This document shows, piece after piece, positions 8,787 through 17,813 of a stretch of DNA of 53,941 nucleotides; the stretch's first letter is position 1; each line of letters begins with the position of its first letter. Source of the DNA: Marinifilaceae bacterium (GTDB lineage: Bacteria; Bacteroidota; Bacteroidia; Bacteroidales; Marinifilaceae). The notes beneath the pieces were generated by a model. That model was given only the letters and a program-made list of their open reading frames with translations. It ran no database searches and was not told where the DNA came from. The position numbers and the translations under genes were made by a program. The stretch spans positions 1 through 53,941 of the forward strand of contig JAOARN010000155.1 in NCBI GenBank assembly GCA_025210485.1. Reading direction: 5' to 3'.

Positions 8787-9419
8787 ATGGATACAAATAC
8801 TAAGGTTTTAGTTGTAAAAAATAAAAAACTTCAGATTACAGAATTTATAGTTATTCCTGTATTGACTTTTTTGGGCTTATGGTTAATGTATAATAATACT
8901 TCTGATTTGTATTATCTTGGAGTAGGATTAGTTTTGACCTCCTTGGTTTTTGTATTTCTGGTCTTTTATCGTGTTAAAGATAATGATCCAAAGATAGTTG
9001 TTGACGAAAAAGGCATATATACCCATATTGGCAAGCGTATGATTGATTGGTCTGAGATTAAATATGTTTGTTTTTCCTTTTATGGTATTCAGAATAAACA
9101 TTCGAAAAGATGTTTATGTATACAAACTAAATCACAGGAGTATAAAATACCTATTTACACATATGATATAAATGAAGCAAACTTTATGTCAATTGTCAAT
9201 TCGTATACAGGACTAGATGATAAAAAAACTAAGGAGGAAATAATAAATCATGCAGTTGATGAAAATCCTTTTTTTAATAGCAGAGAAGAAATGCAGGAGG
9301 GCTTGAAAAAATACAAGAAATTGCGGAGATTTTTTCTTGTGACTTTTCTTTTGATAATTGTTTTGGTGATATTCTGTTCAATCTATTTTGTTGAGATACT
9401 TAGCTTTTTTCTTGGGTGA
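8787..9419 (+). CDS. Membrane protein with a PH-like domain, STM3941-like
   Basis: A 210-residue protein. Two N-terminal membrane helices (about 17-36 and 43-62) are followed by a soluble domain from about residue 70 to 150 with the pattern VVDEKGIYTHIGKRMIDWSEI. This is how the small bacterial PH-like domains of the STM3941 family begin. A charged segment and a final membrane helix (about 184-208) close the protein. The family has no defined function that I know of. It is a single-gene unit, convergent with the next gene on the minus strand. The family call rests on the WSEI pattern and topology only. Confidence 0.65.
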   Translation: MDTNTKVLVVKNKKLQITEFIVIPVLTFLGLWLMYNNTSDLYYLGVGLVLTSLVFVFLVFYRVKDNDPKIVVDEKGIYTHIGKRMIDWSEIKYVCFSFYGIQNKHSKRCLCIQTKSQEYKIPIYTYDINEANFMSIVNSYTGLDDKKTKEEIINHAVDENPFFNSREEMQEGLKKYKKLRRFFLVTFLLIIVLVIFCSIYFVEILSFFLG

Positions 9420-9466
9420 TTTTATTGTACTCTATTTGTATTTGTTCCCAATTTGTTTTTAAAGTT

Positions 9467-9503
9467 TTCTGGTCAAACTTTGCATTATTGTGTTTAACCA
9501 GAA
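9467..9503. terminator. Inverted repeat between convergent genes, possible terminator
   Basis: A 12-bp stem with one mismatch (ttctggtcaaac with gtttaaccagaa, loop of 13) sits between two converging genes, 47 bases after the plus-strand stop. It lacks a strong T tract on either side, so intrinsic termination is possible but not convincing. Confidence 0.35.
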
Positions 9504-9606
9504 ATAGATGTTTTAATTGTTGGGCTTGTTTATTTCTTCAATTATTGCGTTTATGAAATTGTCATCTAATTTTAAAATGAGATCTTTGTAGAAGTTGTGG
9601 TTCTTT

Positions 9607-10374
9607 CTATTTTGTATAAGTGAAAAATATTGATCCGTATTTATTTATTTTGTGCGGTGCATAATCGTTTTTGGTTAGATATATTAAAATTTCAAGAAAA
9701 AATTCATAATCTATATATTTGTTTTTTAACTCATGGTAAATTTCGACAAGTTCTTTGTATTCTTTGTTTTTATCTATTTCCTTTTTGTTCTGTAATATTT
9801 TTTCATCGATTTTTTTTATCAAATTTTGAATTACCTTTTTTTTGTCGTAGTACACTATCTGTGAATTTTTTAATTTAGTTTTACAGATGTTCGAATCATT
9901 GAGATCCTCTAATATTATGCCTATTGATGGGGGAAACTCCAGATTCTGAAATTGTTCTTGATAAAAATTTTTAATAGACTCAAGAAATCCATCTAATTCT
10001 TGATGTTCAGGAATTGTATTTAAGAAATTAGTATTTATATTTTCTGCATTGTTGCTGTCATGTTCAATAAAAACGATATCTCTAGAAAATTCTTGTCTAA
10101 CATCAAAGAATAGTTCGGTTTCGGTTTGTGCTTTTTCTTTGAATGCGTCAAGTAAATTTGCAATTACTGAATCCCCTGAATTAGGTTGTATATTAAGTTC
10201 TTTTGTGATTTTTTTGTTGGTTTTATTCTCCTCTTGTCTTGTGCTGTTGAGATTCCATTTGGAGAAATTTTTTTCGTGTTTTTCTTTAATTTGGGCTACT
10301 GCACTATGGATTCTTTGTATTTCTGCGTTTAGATTATTTTCCTTTTCCTTATTTTCTTTTTTCTTTTGTTCCAT
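9607..10374 (-). CDS. Hypothetical coiled-coil protein
   Basis: A 255-residue soluble protein that I do not recognise. It starts with a Lys/Glu/Asn-rich low-complexity stretch likely to be helical or disordered (residues 1-70). A more ordinary domain follows (about 75-180, including ELFFDVRQEFSRDIVFIEHD and FPPSIGIILEDLN), then a long charged helix (about 180-225) and a hydrophobic C-terminal segment. There is no signal peptide or membrane helix. It is transcribed alone, divergent from the B12 operon. The length and normal amino-acid use make it a credible gene, but its role is unknown. Confidence 0.6.
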   Translation of the reverse strand: MEQKKKENKEKENNLNAEIQRIHSAVAQIKEKHEKNFSKWNLNSTRQEENKTNKKITKELNIQPNSGDSVIANLLDAFKEKAQTETELFFDVRQEFSRDIVFIEHDSNNAENINTNFLNTIPEHQELDGFLESIKNFYQEQFQNLEFPPSIGIILEDLNDSNICKTKLKNSQIVYYDKKKVIQNLIKKIDEKILQNKKEIDKNKEYKELVEIYHELKNKYIDYEFFLEILIYLTKNDYAPHKINKYGSIFFTYTK

Positions 10375-10823
10375 TTTTATAAGTTTTGATTATTATTTAA
10401 TCAAGTTCCTGATTTTTTTTTATTGCGGAAAATAATACATGGTATAAAAATTTTGAATTAAAAAAGTCGTTGTCTTTACTTAAGTTGAGTTGTTGGTTTA
10501 ATTGATTTTGGCTTAGTAGTTTTGTGTTTATGTTTCGAATTTGTTTTATGTAAATTCTTTTTATCCTAGTTTTTTGGTGATGTTTAAATATTTTAATAAA
10601 AAATATATTATAAGCTTAAAAGGACTTTTTAAATTCTGTTAATTGGTCAGGATGATTAAAAAAAAACGTAGCTTCGAAATTTAAGTGAAAATTCAACATA
10701 TTATATAGCCATAATTTGTAGATTTAGTTTTAATTTCCATTTGGTTTCCATATTGCTTATCTGTATTATCTATAAATCATATTGTAAAACAAAGAAATCC
10801 AATAAATTTTAAGACAATAAACA
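10375..10823. other. A/T-rich intergenic region, no gene seen
   Basis: About 450 bases between the divergent hypothetical gene and the B12 operon promoter. There are many A and T runs and no coding-like frame. Apart from whatever promoter serves the minus-strand gene at 10374, I see nothing identifiable. Confidence 0.5.
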
Positions 10824-10852
10824 TTGTCAGTAATAAAAAATTTATAAATTTG
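10824..10852 (+). promoter_or_regulatory. Bacteroidota-type promoter of the cobalamin operon
   Basis: A TTG at 10824-10826 and a perfect TAnnTTTG -7 box (taaatttg) at 10845-10852, separated by 18 bases, fit the Bacteroidota housekeeping promoter. Transcription would start near 10858, at the beginning of the riboswitch. This supports both calls. Confidence 0.7.
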
Positions 10853-10857
10853 CCCTT

Positions 10858-11060
10858 CGAGGCGGAATTTTAGTTTTTATTAAAATCCTTAATATGGGAA
10901 TCTCGTTTAATTCGAGAGCTGTACCCGCAGCCGTAATCCTTTTAGTATATTATAGTTATGCTGTTCTTTTAGAGTCCACTGTTCAATATGTGAATGGGAA
11001 GGAAAAAGAATATGGAGAGCCGGAAGACCTACCTTGATTAGTAAACATTAATGCTTTCGG
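10858..11060 (+). promoter_or_regulatory. Cobalamin (B12) riboswitch
   Basis: The conserved core is present in order: gggaatc near 10896, gctgtacccgcagccgtaa at 10918-10936, gagtccactg near 10972, tgggaagg near 10995, and the B12 box agccggaagacctacct at 11018-11034. A small hairpin (gcttt with aaagc around 11052-11070) follows. It lies about 120 bases before cbiX, the first gene of a B12 biosynthesis and cobalt uptake operon, so adenosylcobalamin or a related cobamide would repress the whole operon in cis. No strong terminator follows, so control at translation initiation is as likely as attenuation. Confidence 0.95.
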
Positions 11061-11154
11061 GAATAAAAGCTAAGTTTTTGTAATATTTATACATCTATTA
11101 CGATATTACTTATACTCCCTAGGCATATTTTTTAAATCAAAAATTTACAAAATT

Positions 11155-11520
11155 ATGACTAAAGCTGTAGTCCTATTAGGACATGGTAGTAAATCGCAAG
11201 AAGCAAAAGAAGACTTTGAATTTATTGTTAAGTTAACACAAGAAAAATTAGCTATTGATAATGTATTTGGAGCTCATATGGAAATTGCTGAGCCAAGTCT
11301 GGAAGATGTGATTTCGAAAATAAGTGAAACTGAACTTAATAGAGTTATTATTATCCCTTACTTTCTTTACAAAGGAAATCATATCAAATTCGATATACCA
11401 AAAAAAATTGCAAAACTTGAGCAGATGTATCCTAATCTTAGTTTTGAGTTTGGAACACCTATTGGCAAAGATCCCTTTATGGCAGATTTATTGGCTAAGA
11501 AAGTTATGCAAATGGGATAA
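11155..11520 (+). CDS. cbiX: Sirohydrochlorin cobaltochelatase, short CbiX
   Basis: A 121-residue single-domain chelatase, the short CbiX form that works as a homodimer. It inserts Co2+ into sirohydrochlorin, the first committed step of the anaerobic B12 route. Metal-site residues are visible: His10 in LLGHGSKS and His76 in the PYFLYKGNHIKFDIP segment. A further His-Met-Glu patch lies near residue 41. It is the first gene under the B12 riboswitch and lies 2 bases before cbiM. A sirohydrochlorin ferrochelatase role (siroheme) cannot be excluded by sequence, but the operon favours cobalt. Confidence 0.93.
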   Translation: MTKAVVLLGHGSKSQEAKEDFEFIVKLTQEKLAIDNVFGAHMEIAEPSLEDVISKISETELNRVIIIPYFLYKGNHIKFDIPKKIAKLEQMYPNLSFEFGTPIGKDPFMADLLAKKVMQMG

Positions 11521-11522
11521 TT

Positions 11523-12254
11523 ATGAAAAAGCTATTTATACTATCTTTATTATTAAGTCCTACTTGTGCCTTTTCAATGCATATAGCAGAGGGGTTTTTA
11601 CCAGCTAATTGGTGTGTGTTTTGGTATGTATTGTTTATTCCATTCCTTTTTTATGGATTAAAGCGAATAAAGAAAATATCTTCTGAAAATTCTGAAGCTA
11701 AAATGTTGTTGGCTGTAGCCGCAGCTTTTGTTATTATTCTATCTTCTTTGAAGCTTCCTTCGGTAGCTGGGAGTAGTTCACATTTAACAGGTGTTGCTTT
11801 AGGTGCTATTCTTTTTGGTGCTACAAGTATGTCTGTTTTGGCAACTATTGCTCTTTTGTTTCAAGCTTTATTATTGGCGCATGGGGGAATAACAACATTA
11901 GGTGCAAATGCTTTTTCTATGGCTGTTGTTGGATCTTTTGTTGCTGTTGGAATCTACAACTTACTTAAGTTGTCTAAATTGCCTCGAAATGCAAATATTT
12001 TCATAACAGCTGTTGTTTCTAATTTGTCAATATATGCTGTAACCTCTGTTCAGTTAGCTCTGGCTTTTGAGAATGGAACTTCTCCATTTGGAGAAAGTCT
12101 GATTAAGTTTTTGTCTATGTTTATGGTGGTTCAAGCTCCATTGGCGATTGCAGAAGGTATTCTTACTGTGCTGGTAATAAAATTGATTGAAGCTTATAGT
12201 TTGATTGAGATAAAACAAATAAATCCTAAATACATTTATGAAGAAAAAAACTAG
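11523..12254 (+). CDS. cbiM: Cobalt ECF transporter substrate-capture subunit CbiM
   Basis: A 243-residue membrane protein. Residues 1-18 form a signal peptide (SLLLSPTCAFS), after which the mature protein begins MHIAEGFLP. In the CbiM/NikM family the free N-terminal Met-His-Ile binds the Co2+ or Ni2+ ion, so signal cleavage exposing this Met is functionally sensible. Further metal-site residues lie in GSSSHLTGVALGAILFGATS. Six to seven helices follow. It forms the S-component of the CbiMNQO transporter encoded by the next genes. Co2+ rather than Ni2+ is inferred from the operon. Confidence 0.95.
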   Translation: MKKLFILSLLLSPTCAFSMHIAEGFLPANWCVFWYVLFIPFLFYGLKRIKKISSENSEAKMLLAVAAAFVIILSSLKLPSVAGSSSHLTGVALGAILFGATSMSVLATIALLFQALLLAHGGITTLGANAFSMAVVGSFVAVGIYNLLKLSKLPRNANIFITAVVSNLSIYAVTSVQLALAFENGTSPFGESLIKFLSMFMVVQAPLAIAEGILTVLVIKLIEAYSLIEIKQINPKYIYEEKN

Positions 12255-12531
12255 TACTGTTTGGATAGTTCTTGCTGTAGTTTTAGTAATAGGTATTCAA
12301 ATTGCAGCGGTTAATTTTTTCCCAAATCATGAGGGAACCGATGATCAGTCTGTTAGTTTGATAGAATCTATAGCCCCTGATTATATAGCTTGGTATGAGA
12401 GTCCTTGGTCTCCTGAGTCCGATATTACAGAACAGGCCTTATTTCTTTTTCAATTATTGATAGGATTAGGAATTTTTACCCTGTATGTTATTAAACAAAG
12501 GAAAAAGAAAACGAATAAATTAAATGAATAA
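12238..12531 (+). CDS. cbiN: Cobalt ECF transporter accessory subunit CbiN
   Basis: A 97-residue protein with two membrane helices (about 8-26 and 67-85) joined by an extracytoplasmic loop with EGTDDQSVSLIESIAPDYI and WYESPWSPESDITE, typical of CbiN. CbiN assists metal loading of CbiM. It overlaps the end of cbiM by 17 bases in another frame, indicating translational coupling. The C-terminus is Lys-rich and cytoplasmic. Confidence 0.93.
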   Translation: MKKKTSTVWIVLAVVLVIGIQIAAVNFFPNHEGTDDQSVSLIESIAPDYIAWYESPWSPESDITEQALFLFQLLIGLGIFTLYVIKQRKKKTNKLNE

Positions 12532-13276
12532 TTTTTTAGATAGTGTAAGTAGTAAACTAGATGATATAGATTTATATACTAAGCTGTCTTTCGTATTACC
12601 TATGTTGATATTTAGCTATTTAGCCGATAGTTTGTGCTATCACATAGGTAATATAATATTGTTTGTATGTTTAGCTTATTATTTTGTAAACCTTTCTTTA
12701 TGGGCATTAATCCGAATATGGTTTATTCCTGTATTGTTTATATTTTTTTCGTCATTAGGACTTGCTATTAATATTGATAAACAGGATGCAGTAGAGGCTG
12801 TTTGGATTCTTGATTTATTTAATTTGGCAAATATTAATCAAGCTAGCTTTGTCTTTTTTCGGAGTATTTCTATTTTTTCGGTAATTATATTTTCAATTTT
12901 GATTTTGAGTATATCTGAAATATCCGAAATTCTAAGGAAGATGAAATTGCCAGGTATATTTATAGATTTGGTAATTTTAACCTATAAATTTGTACATATA
13001 ATTAGCCACAACACAAAGCAAAAGCTCATCTCGCAAAGGCTCCGATTGGCATATAAGAATAATCGAGCAAAGAATTTTTCTTTATTACTTTCGGCCGTGT
13101 TTACCCAATCGGTTCTCAGAACAAAGGCTGTAAATACTTCTGTATTATTGCGAAATGGAGATGAAATGAGATTTATGTTGGCAAAAAAGACTTTTAAATT
13201 GAATCAGCATATAATTTTTGATTCGATAATATTATTAATGCTTATTTTTCTATTAATTACAAAACAGTATGGATAA
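12524..13276 (+). CDS. cbiQ: Cobalt ECF transporter T-component CbiQ
   Basis: A 250-residue transmembrane protein with about five helices, the coupling (T) subunit that links the ATPase to CbiM. The cytoplasmic coupling segment is seen around residues 130-190 (EILRKMKLPGIFIDLVILTYKF and SQRLRLAYKNNRAKN), with short Arg/Ala-containing motifs instead of a sharply conserved site, as usual for CbiQ. It overlaps cbiN and cbiO by 8 bases on each side. Confidence 0.92.
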   Translation: MNNFLDSVSSKLDDIDLYTKLSFVLPMLIFSYLADSLCYHIGNIILFVCLAYYFVNLSLWALIRIWFIPVLFIFFSSLGLAINIDKQDAVEAVWILDLFNLANINQASFVFFRSISIFSVIIFSILILSISEISEILRKMKLPGIFIDLVILTYKFVHIISHNTKQKLISQRLRLAYKNNRAKNFSLLLSAVFTQSVLRTKAVNTSVLLRNGDEMRFMLAKKTFKLNQHIIFDSIILLMLIFLLITKQYG

Positions 13277-14096
13277 ATTAATTGAAATCGAAAATCTTAG
13301 CTATAAGTATGATGATGGGAATTTGGCATTAGATGATATCAATCTATATATTCCAAAATCAAAAAAAATTGCCTTGCTTGGTGCTAATGGTGCTGGTAAG
13401 TCAACCCTGATGTTGCTATTAGCAGCTGTTTTAAAACCAACGACTGGGAAATTATCATATCAATCAGAAAAGTATTCTTATAGTAGAAAAGCTTTGCGAA
13501 AACTACGTGAGAAAATAGGTTTTGTGTTGCAAGACTCGGATAATCAAATTGTTGCACCTTCTGTCTATGAGGAAATTTCTTTTGGTTTGTCAAACATGAC
13601 CACTGACCTTGACTGGATAAGAAATAAAGTTGATTTCGAATTAAAACGCTTTAATCTTACTAATTTATCAAATCGATCGCCTTATAATCTAAGTGATGGA
13701 CAAAAGAAAAGAATATGTTTAGCATCTATTTTTTGTATGAACCCTGAACTTATTATATGCGACGAACCTTGTTCAAATTTGGATAAGCCTAATACCGATT
13801 TAACAGTCAGCTATCTCAATGAATTAAATAAAGAAGGGAAGACAATTTTAGCGAGTACTCATGATATCGATTTTGCTTATCAATGGGCAGATCATATTAT
13901 AATCTTGGATAAAACTAAATTGATAGTTCAGGGTGAGACAATTGATATTTTTAGAGATACTAATCTTATTAAATCTCTCGGATTAGATATGCCTAAGATA
14001 TTAGAAATATGTCTAAGCATATACCCTGATATCGAAAAGGAAAAGCTTCCTAGAGATATATGTACTTTAAAACAAATTATAAAATCTAAATTATGA
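13269..14096 (+). CDS. cbiO: Cobalt ECF transporter ATPase CbiO
   Basis: A 275-residue ABC ATPase. Walker A is GANGAGKST (about residues 38-46), the Q-loop is FVLQDSDNQI, and Walker B is PELIICDEP followed by CSNLD. The switch His is in LASTHDIDFA. The signature motif reads NLSDGQKKR, with Asp in place of the usual first Gly of LSGGQ, a tolerated but less common variant. It energises the CbiMNQ complex at the cytoplasmic face. The stop overlaps the cbiA start by 4 bases. Confidence 0.94.
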   Translation: MDKLIEIENLSYKYDDGNLALDDINLYIPKSKKIALLGANGAGKSTLMLLLAAVLKPTTGKLSYQSEKYSYSRKALRKLREKIGFVLQDSDNQIVAPSVYEEISFGLSNMTTDLDWIRNKVDFELKRFNLTNLSNRSPYNLSDGQKKRICLASIFCMNPELIICDEPCSNLDKPNTDLTVSYLNELNKEGKTILASTHDIDFAYQWADHIIILDKTKLIVQGETIDIFRDTNLIKSLGLDMPKILEICLSIYPDIEKEKLPRDICTLKQIIKSKL

Positions 14097-15436
14097 AAGC
14101 TTTTATACTCGCTGGTACAAATAGCGGATGTGGGAAAACGACTATATCTATTGGATTGATGGCTCTTTTGAATAAATATGGATATAATATTGCTCCGTTT
14201 AAAACGGGGCCTGATTATATAGATCCTATGTTTCATACAAAAGTATTGTCAAAGAGTTCATATAATTTAGATTCTGTAATCCTTTCCGAAAAATCAGTCC
14301 TTTCATTATTTCAACAACACTCAAAAGATGCAGATATTGCTATTATTGAAGGGGTGATGGGAATGTATGATGGACTTGGTAAGCAGATGAAAGGAAGTAG
14401 TTATGATTTGTCACGCATATTAAATGTTCCTATAGTTTTAGTAGTCAATTGTAAGGCTTTGTCGCAATCTGTAGCGGCAATAGTTAAAGGATTTACAGAA
14501 CTTAGGGAAGATTCTAATGTGAAAGCCGTGATATTGAATAACTGTCCTGGCGGGGATTATTATGAATACCTAAAAGAAATAGTTGAAGATAACTGCAAGC
14601 TTAAATGTATAGGATATGTGCCTTCAAATAAAAAATTTGAGTTGGGTAGTAGACATCTTGGCTTGATTCAAGCTGAAGAGTTGTTAGGTTTTAATGAGTT
14701 AGTTGATTCGCTTGTCGATGTTTTGGATCAGACAATTGATATTGATTCTCTTTTGAAAATAATAGATATTGAAATGAAAGAGGTGAAATTTGAATTGCCT
14801 AATTTAGATTTGTCAAATCTAAATATTGCAATTGCTTACGACAAGGCTTTTCGATTCTATTATAAAGATAATATTGAACTATTGGAAAAACTAAATGCTA
14901 ATATTAGTTATTTTAGCCCTTTGAGTGATACATGCTTGCCAAAAGATGTAAACTGTCTGTATATTGGAGGAGGTTATCCTGAAATATTTGCAGGTGAATT
15001 ATCCGAAAATACTTTATTAAGAAAAGATATAAAAAACAGAATTGAAAATGGACTTCCTTGTTATGCCGAATGCGGAGGTCTTATGTATCTTACAGATGAA
15101 ATTATTGATAGACAAAACAATTCCTTTTCAATGGTAGGAGTGTTTAATAGCAAATCAATAATGACCGAAAGATTACAAAGATTTGGATATGCAGAATTGG
15201 ATTATCAAAATTCAAAATCTGTTTGTCATGAATTTCACAGATCAAAAACTGTAGATTCTGAAAATAAGAATTACAACTATCAATACAAACTAATCAAAAA
15301 GCAAAAAAATACAGAATGGGAATGTGGGCTCAGATATAAAAATTGTTTAGCTGGTTATGCTCATAGTCATTTCTATTCATCGGATTTTAGTTTTTTTTAT
15401 AAGATTATAGAATTATGGAAAGCAAAAATTATGTAA
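14093..15436 (+). CDS. cbiA: Cobyrinate a,c-diamide synthase CbiA
   Basis: A 447-residue enzyme that amidates the a and c carboxylates of cobyrinate using ATP and glutamine. The N-terminal P-loop domain starts AGTNSGCGKTTISIGLM, with GPDYIDP (FKTGPDYIDPMFH) and IIEGVMGMYDG downstream. The C-terminal triad-type amidotransferase domain has GGYPEIFAGELSEN and the nucleophile Cys at about residue 327 in CYAECGGLMYLT, with a closing His in YAHSHFYSS. Length is normal. The other amidating enzyme, CbiP, is not encoded in the window. Confidence 0.95.
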   Translation: MKAFILAGTNSGCGKTTISIGLMALLNKYGYNIAPFKTGPDYIDPMFHTKVLSKSSYNLDSVILSEKSVLSLFQQHSKDADIAIIEGVMGMYDGLGKQMKGSSYDLSRILNVPIVLVVNCKALSQSVAAIVKGFTELREDSNVKAVILNNCPGGDYYEYLKEIVEDNCKLKCIGYVPSNKKFELGSRHLGLIQAEELLGFNELVDSLVDVLDQTIDIDSLLKIIDIEMKEVKFELPNLDLSNLNIAIAYDKAFRFYYKDNIELLEKLNANISYFSPLSDTCLPKDVNCLYIGGGYPEIFAGELSENTLLRKDIKNRIENGLPCYAECGGLMYLTDEIIDRQNNSFSMVGVFNSKSIMTERLQRFGYAELDYQNSKSVCHEFHRSKTVDSENKNYNYQYKLIKKQKNTEWECGLRYKNCLAGYAHSHFYSSDFSFFYKIIELWKAKIM

Positions 15437-16056
15437 ATCTTAGTCCTATGGGAATAGAGACTGATAGCATGGCAATTATAAGCGAAGAATTATCGCATCT
15501 TAATATAGAAGAGGAATTGAGCAGAATAGTGAAAAGAATAATTCACACCACTGCCGATTTTGAATATGCCCACCTGTTTGAGGCAAATCCTCAGGCATAT
15601 CAAGCTGCAATAAAGGCTCTGAAATCCTCATGCAAAATATATGTTGATACTGGAATGATTTCGGCAGGAGTGAGTAAGCCAGCTTTAAAAAAATTGAATT
15701 GTTCTGTTGACAATTTTGTGCATGATCAAGATGTTGTTACCAAAGCAAAGGAACTTGGAATTACTCGTTCTATATGTGGTATTGATAAAGCGGCTTCTAA
15801 ATCAGAATTTAAAATTTATATGATAGGAAATGCTCCAACAGCTTTGGTACGTATTTGCGAACTTGCTAAGGAAGGTGAAATCAATCCTGATCTTGTAATT
15901 GGTGTTCCTGTTGGTTTTGTTGGTGCTGCCGAATCAAAACAAATGCTGAAGGAATCAGGTCTGAATTATATGATAGTGAGAGGCAGAAAAGGGGGGAGTA
16001 CTGTTGCAGTTGCTATACTGAATGCAATTATGTATGATTTAATCAAAAGAGATTAA
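15415..16056 (+). CDS. cbiC: Cobalt-precorrin-8 methylmutase CbiC
   Basis: A 213-residue enzyme that moves the C11 methyl to C12, giving cobyrinate. The catalytic His is at residue 44 in RIIHTTADFEY. Further family marks are YVDTGMISAGVS, SICGIDKAA and GVPVGFVGAAESK near the C-terminus. The start codon lies within cbiA (22-base overlap), and alternative starts would cut the conserved N-terminus, so I keep the first ATG. Confidence 0.95.
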   Translation: MESKNYVNLSPMGIETDSMAIISEELSHLNIEEELSRIVKRIIHTTADFEYAHLFEANPQAYQAAIKALKSSCKIYVDTGMISAGVSKPALKKLNCSVDNFVHDQDVVTKAKELGITRSICGIDKAASKSEFKIYMIGNAPTALVRICELAKEGEINPDLVIGVPVGFVGAAESKQMLKESGLNYMIVRGRKGGSTVAVAILNAIMYDLIKRD

Positions 16057-16093
16057 ATTATATATAGTTTTCTGTCATAAATTTTAATTTGTC

Positions 16094-17200
16094 ATGAATT
16101 CAAGCAAATTTAAGAAAGAATTGAGAACAGGGCTCACTACAGGAACCTGTGCAAGTGCAGTTGCTAAGGCTTCAACATATATGCTGATTAATCAAAAAAT
16201 GATTAATCATGTAAGTGTAGATTTGCCCTCTGGCGAAAATGTTATATTGGAACTTCATGATTGTTATTTTGACAAAAATATAGCAAGAGCTAGTACAATA
16301 AAAAATGCAGGAGATGATCCGGATATTACACATTTAGCCGAGATTTGTGCAAGTGCTAAATTCGATGCATCTGATCGAATAAATATTGTTGGAGGGAAAG
16401 GAATTGGAATTGTTACTAAGGCTGGATTAGCTGTTGATATGGGAAAGCCTGCTATCAATCCTGTGCCAATGAAAATGATCACCCAATCAATTGAGGAAAT
16501 ATTGCCAGTCGATAAAAAAGTAGAAGTCTGTATATCAGTTCCCAAAGGAGAAGAATTAGCTAAGAAGACATTTAATCCACAGCTTGGAATTATCGGTGGA
16601 ATCTCAATTTTAGGAACTACAGGTATTGTAAAACCCATGTCAGAAGAAGCTTTAAAGGATTCATTGCTTGTTAAATTGAGACAATTGAAAAATTTAGGCT
16701 ACGATAAAGCTGTGTTTGCACCTGGGAATTATGGACAATATTTTTCAGAAAATTCTTTAAATATTGATTCGAATAATATTGTTATTACCAGCAATTATAT
16801 TGGTTTTATGCTTGAAAATGCTGTGAAATTAGGATTTAAAACCATCGTTTTTCTTGGTTATTTGGGCAAGTTAGTAAAACTGGCAGGGGGAATATTTCAA
16901 ACTCATAGTAGAACAGCCGACGCAAGAAATGAAATTCTAGCTTCTCATTATATGAAATATTCTAAAAATGCTGAATTATTTGATAAATTAATGGAAACTA
17001 ACACAACAGAGGAAGCTGTTGGATTGATAGAAGATATGGCGTTTTGGAAATATTTTGTAAATCTGATTAAGTGCCGAGCTGAGCGTTTTGTATATAATGA
17101 AATTGAAGTCGATTTTGTACTTCTTTCTCAGGCAAAAGGAATATTGTCTTATACTGATTCTGCATTCGAAAATATTGAAAAAATAAATTCATATGAATAA
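16094..17200 (+). CDS. cbiD: Cobalt-precorrin-5B C1-methyltransferase CbiD
   Basis: A 368-residue methyltransferase of the CbiD family, used only in the anaerobic pathway. The family start RTGLTTGTCASAVAKA is clear, followed by VDLPSGENV, NAGDDPDITH, GGKGIGIVTKAGL and the C-terminal TADARNEILASHY region. It lies 37 bases after cbiC and overlaps cbiE by 8 bases. Its presence, with CbiG, CbiX and cobalt transport, shows the route is oxygen-independent. Confidence 0.96.
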   Translation: MNSSKFKKELRTGLTTGTCASAVAKASTYMLINQKMINHVSVDLPSGENVILELHDCYFDKNIARASTIKNAGDDPDITHLAEICASAKFDASDRINIVGGKGIGIVTKAGLAVDMGKPAINPVPMKMITQSIEEILPVDKKVEVCISVPKGEELAKKTFNPQLGIIGGISILGTTGIVKPMSEEALKDSLLVKLRQLKNLGYDKAVFAPGNYGQYFSENSLNIDSNNIVITSNYIGFMLENAVKLGFKTIVFLGYLGKLVKLAGGIFQTHSRTADARNEILASHYMKYSKNAELFDKLMETNTTEEAVGLIEDMAFWKYFVNLIKCRAERFVYNEIEVDFVLLSQAKGILSYTDSAFENIEKINSYE

Positions 17201-17813
17201 AATAGTTTCAATCTGTGGAATAGGTCCTGGTAACCCGGATTATATTTTGCCTAAAGTTTTTAAATCTGTTGATGAATGTGATTTGCTTATTGGAGCCAAA
17301 AGACATCTCGAAATATTTGAAAATTACAAGAAAAATAGTATTGTATTTGATGGAAAATTATCAAAACTTCTGGATGCTATAAATACTACGAATGCTAAAT
17401 TTATATGTGTTCTAGCTTCTGGTGATACTGGTTTTTATTCTATTCGAAAATATTTAAGTGAAAATTTGGTCGGCCTGAATATAAATCTGATTCCAGGAAT
17501 TAGTTCGTTTCAATATCTTTACTCCGCTATAGGTTTAGGATATGAAAATGCATTATTGGCTTCACTTCATGGCAAGGAGCTTAATTTTATAGAGAAGCTA
17601 AAATCGTACGATTCTATTTTCCTTCTTACGGATAGAAAATGGAATTATAAAAAAATAGCTGAAGAATTAGTGAAAAATGACTATTCAGATTGTATGATGT
17701 ATATTGGTAGTAATCTGTCTTACGATAATGAAAAAATATTGATTTGTACTGCCAGAGAGGCTGTCGAATTACAAGATGAGTTTAATTTGTGTTCTGTCAT
17801 AATTAAAAAATAA
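17193..17813 (+). CDS. cbiE: Cobalt-precorrin-7 C5-methyltransferase CbiE
   Basis: A 206-residue tetrapyrrole methylase with the SAM-binding start GIGPGNPDYILPK, the central LASGDTGFYSI and PGISSFQYLYSAIGL. It methylates C5 after CbiT has worked at C15. CbiE and CbiT, fused as CobL in aerobic bacteria, are separate here and overlap by a single base. Confidence 0.93.
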   Translation: MNKIVSICGIGPGNPDYILPKVFKSVDECDLLIGAKRHLEIFENYKKNSIVFDGKLSKLLDAINTTNAKFICVLASGDTGFYSIRKYLSENLVGLNINLIPGISSFQYLYSAIGLGYENALLASLHGKELNFIEKLKSYDSIFLLTDRKWNYKKIAEELVKNDYSDCMMYIGSNLSYDNEKILICTAREAVELQDEFNLCSVIIKK

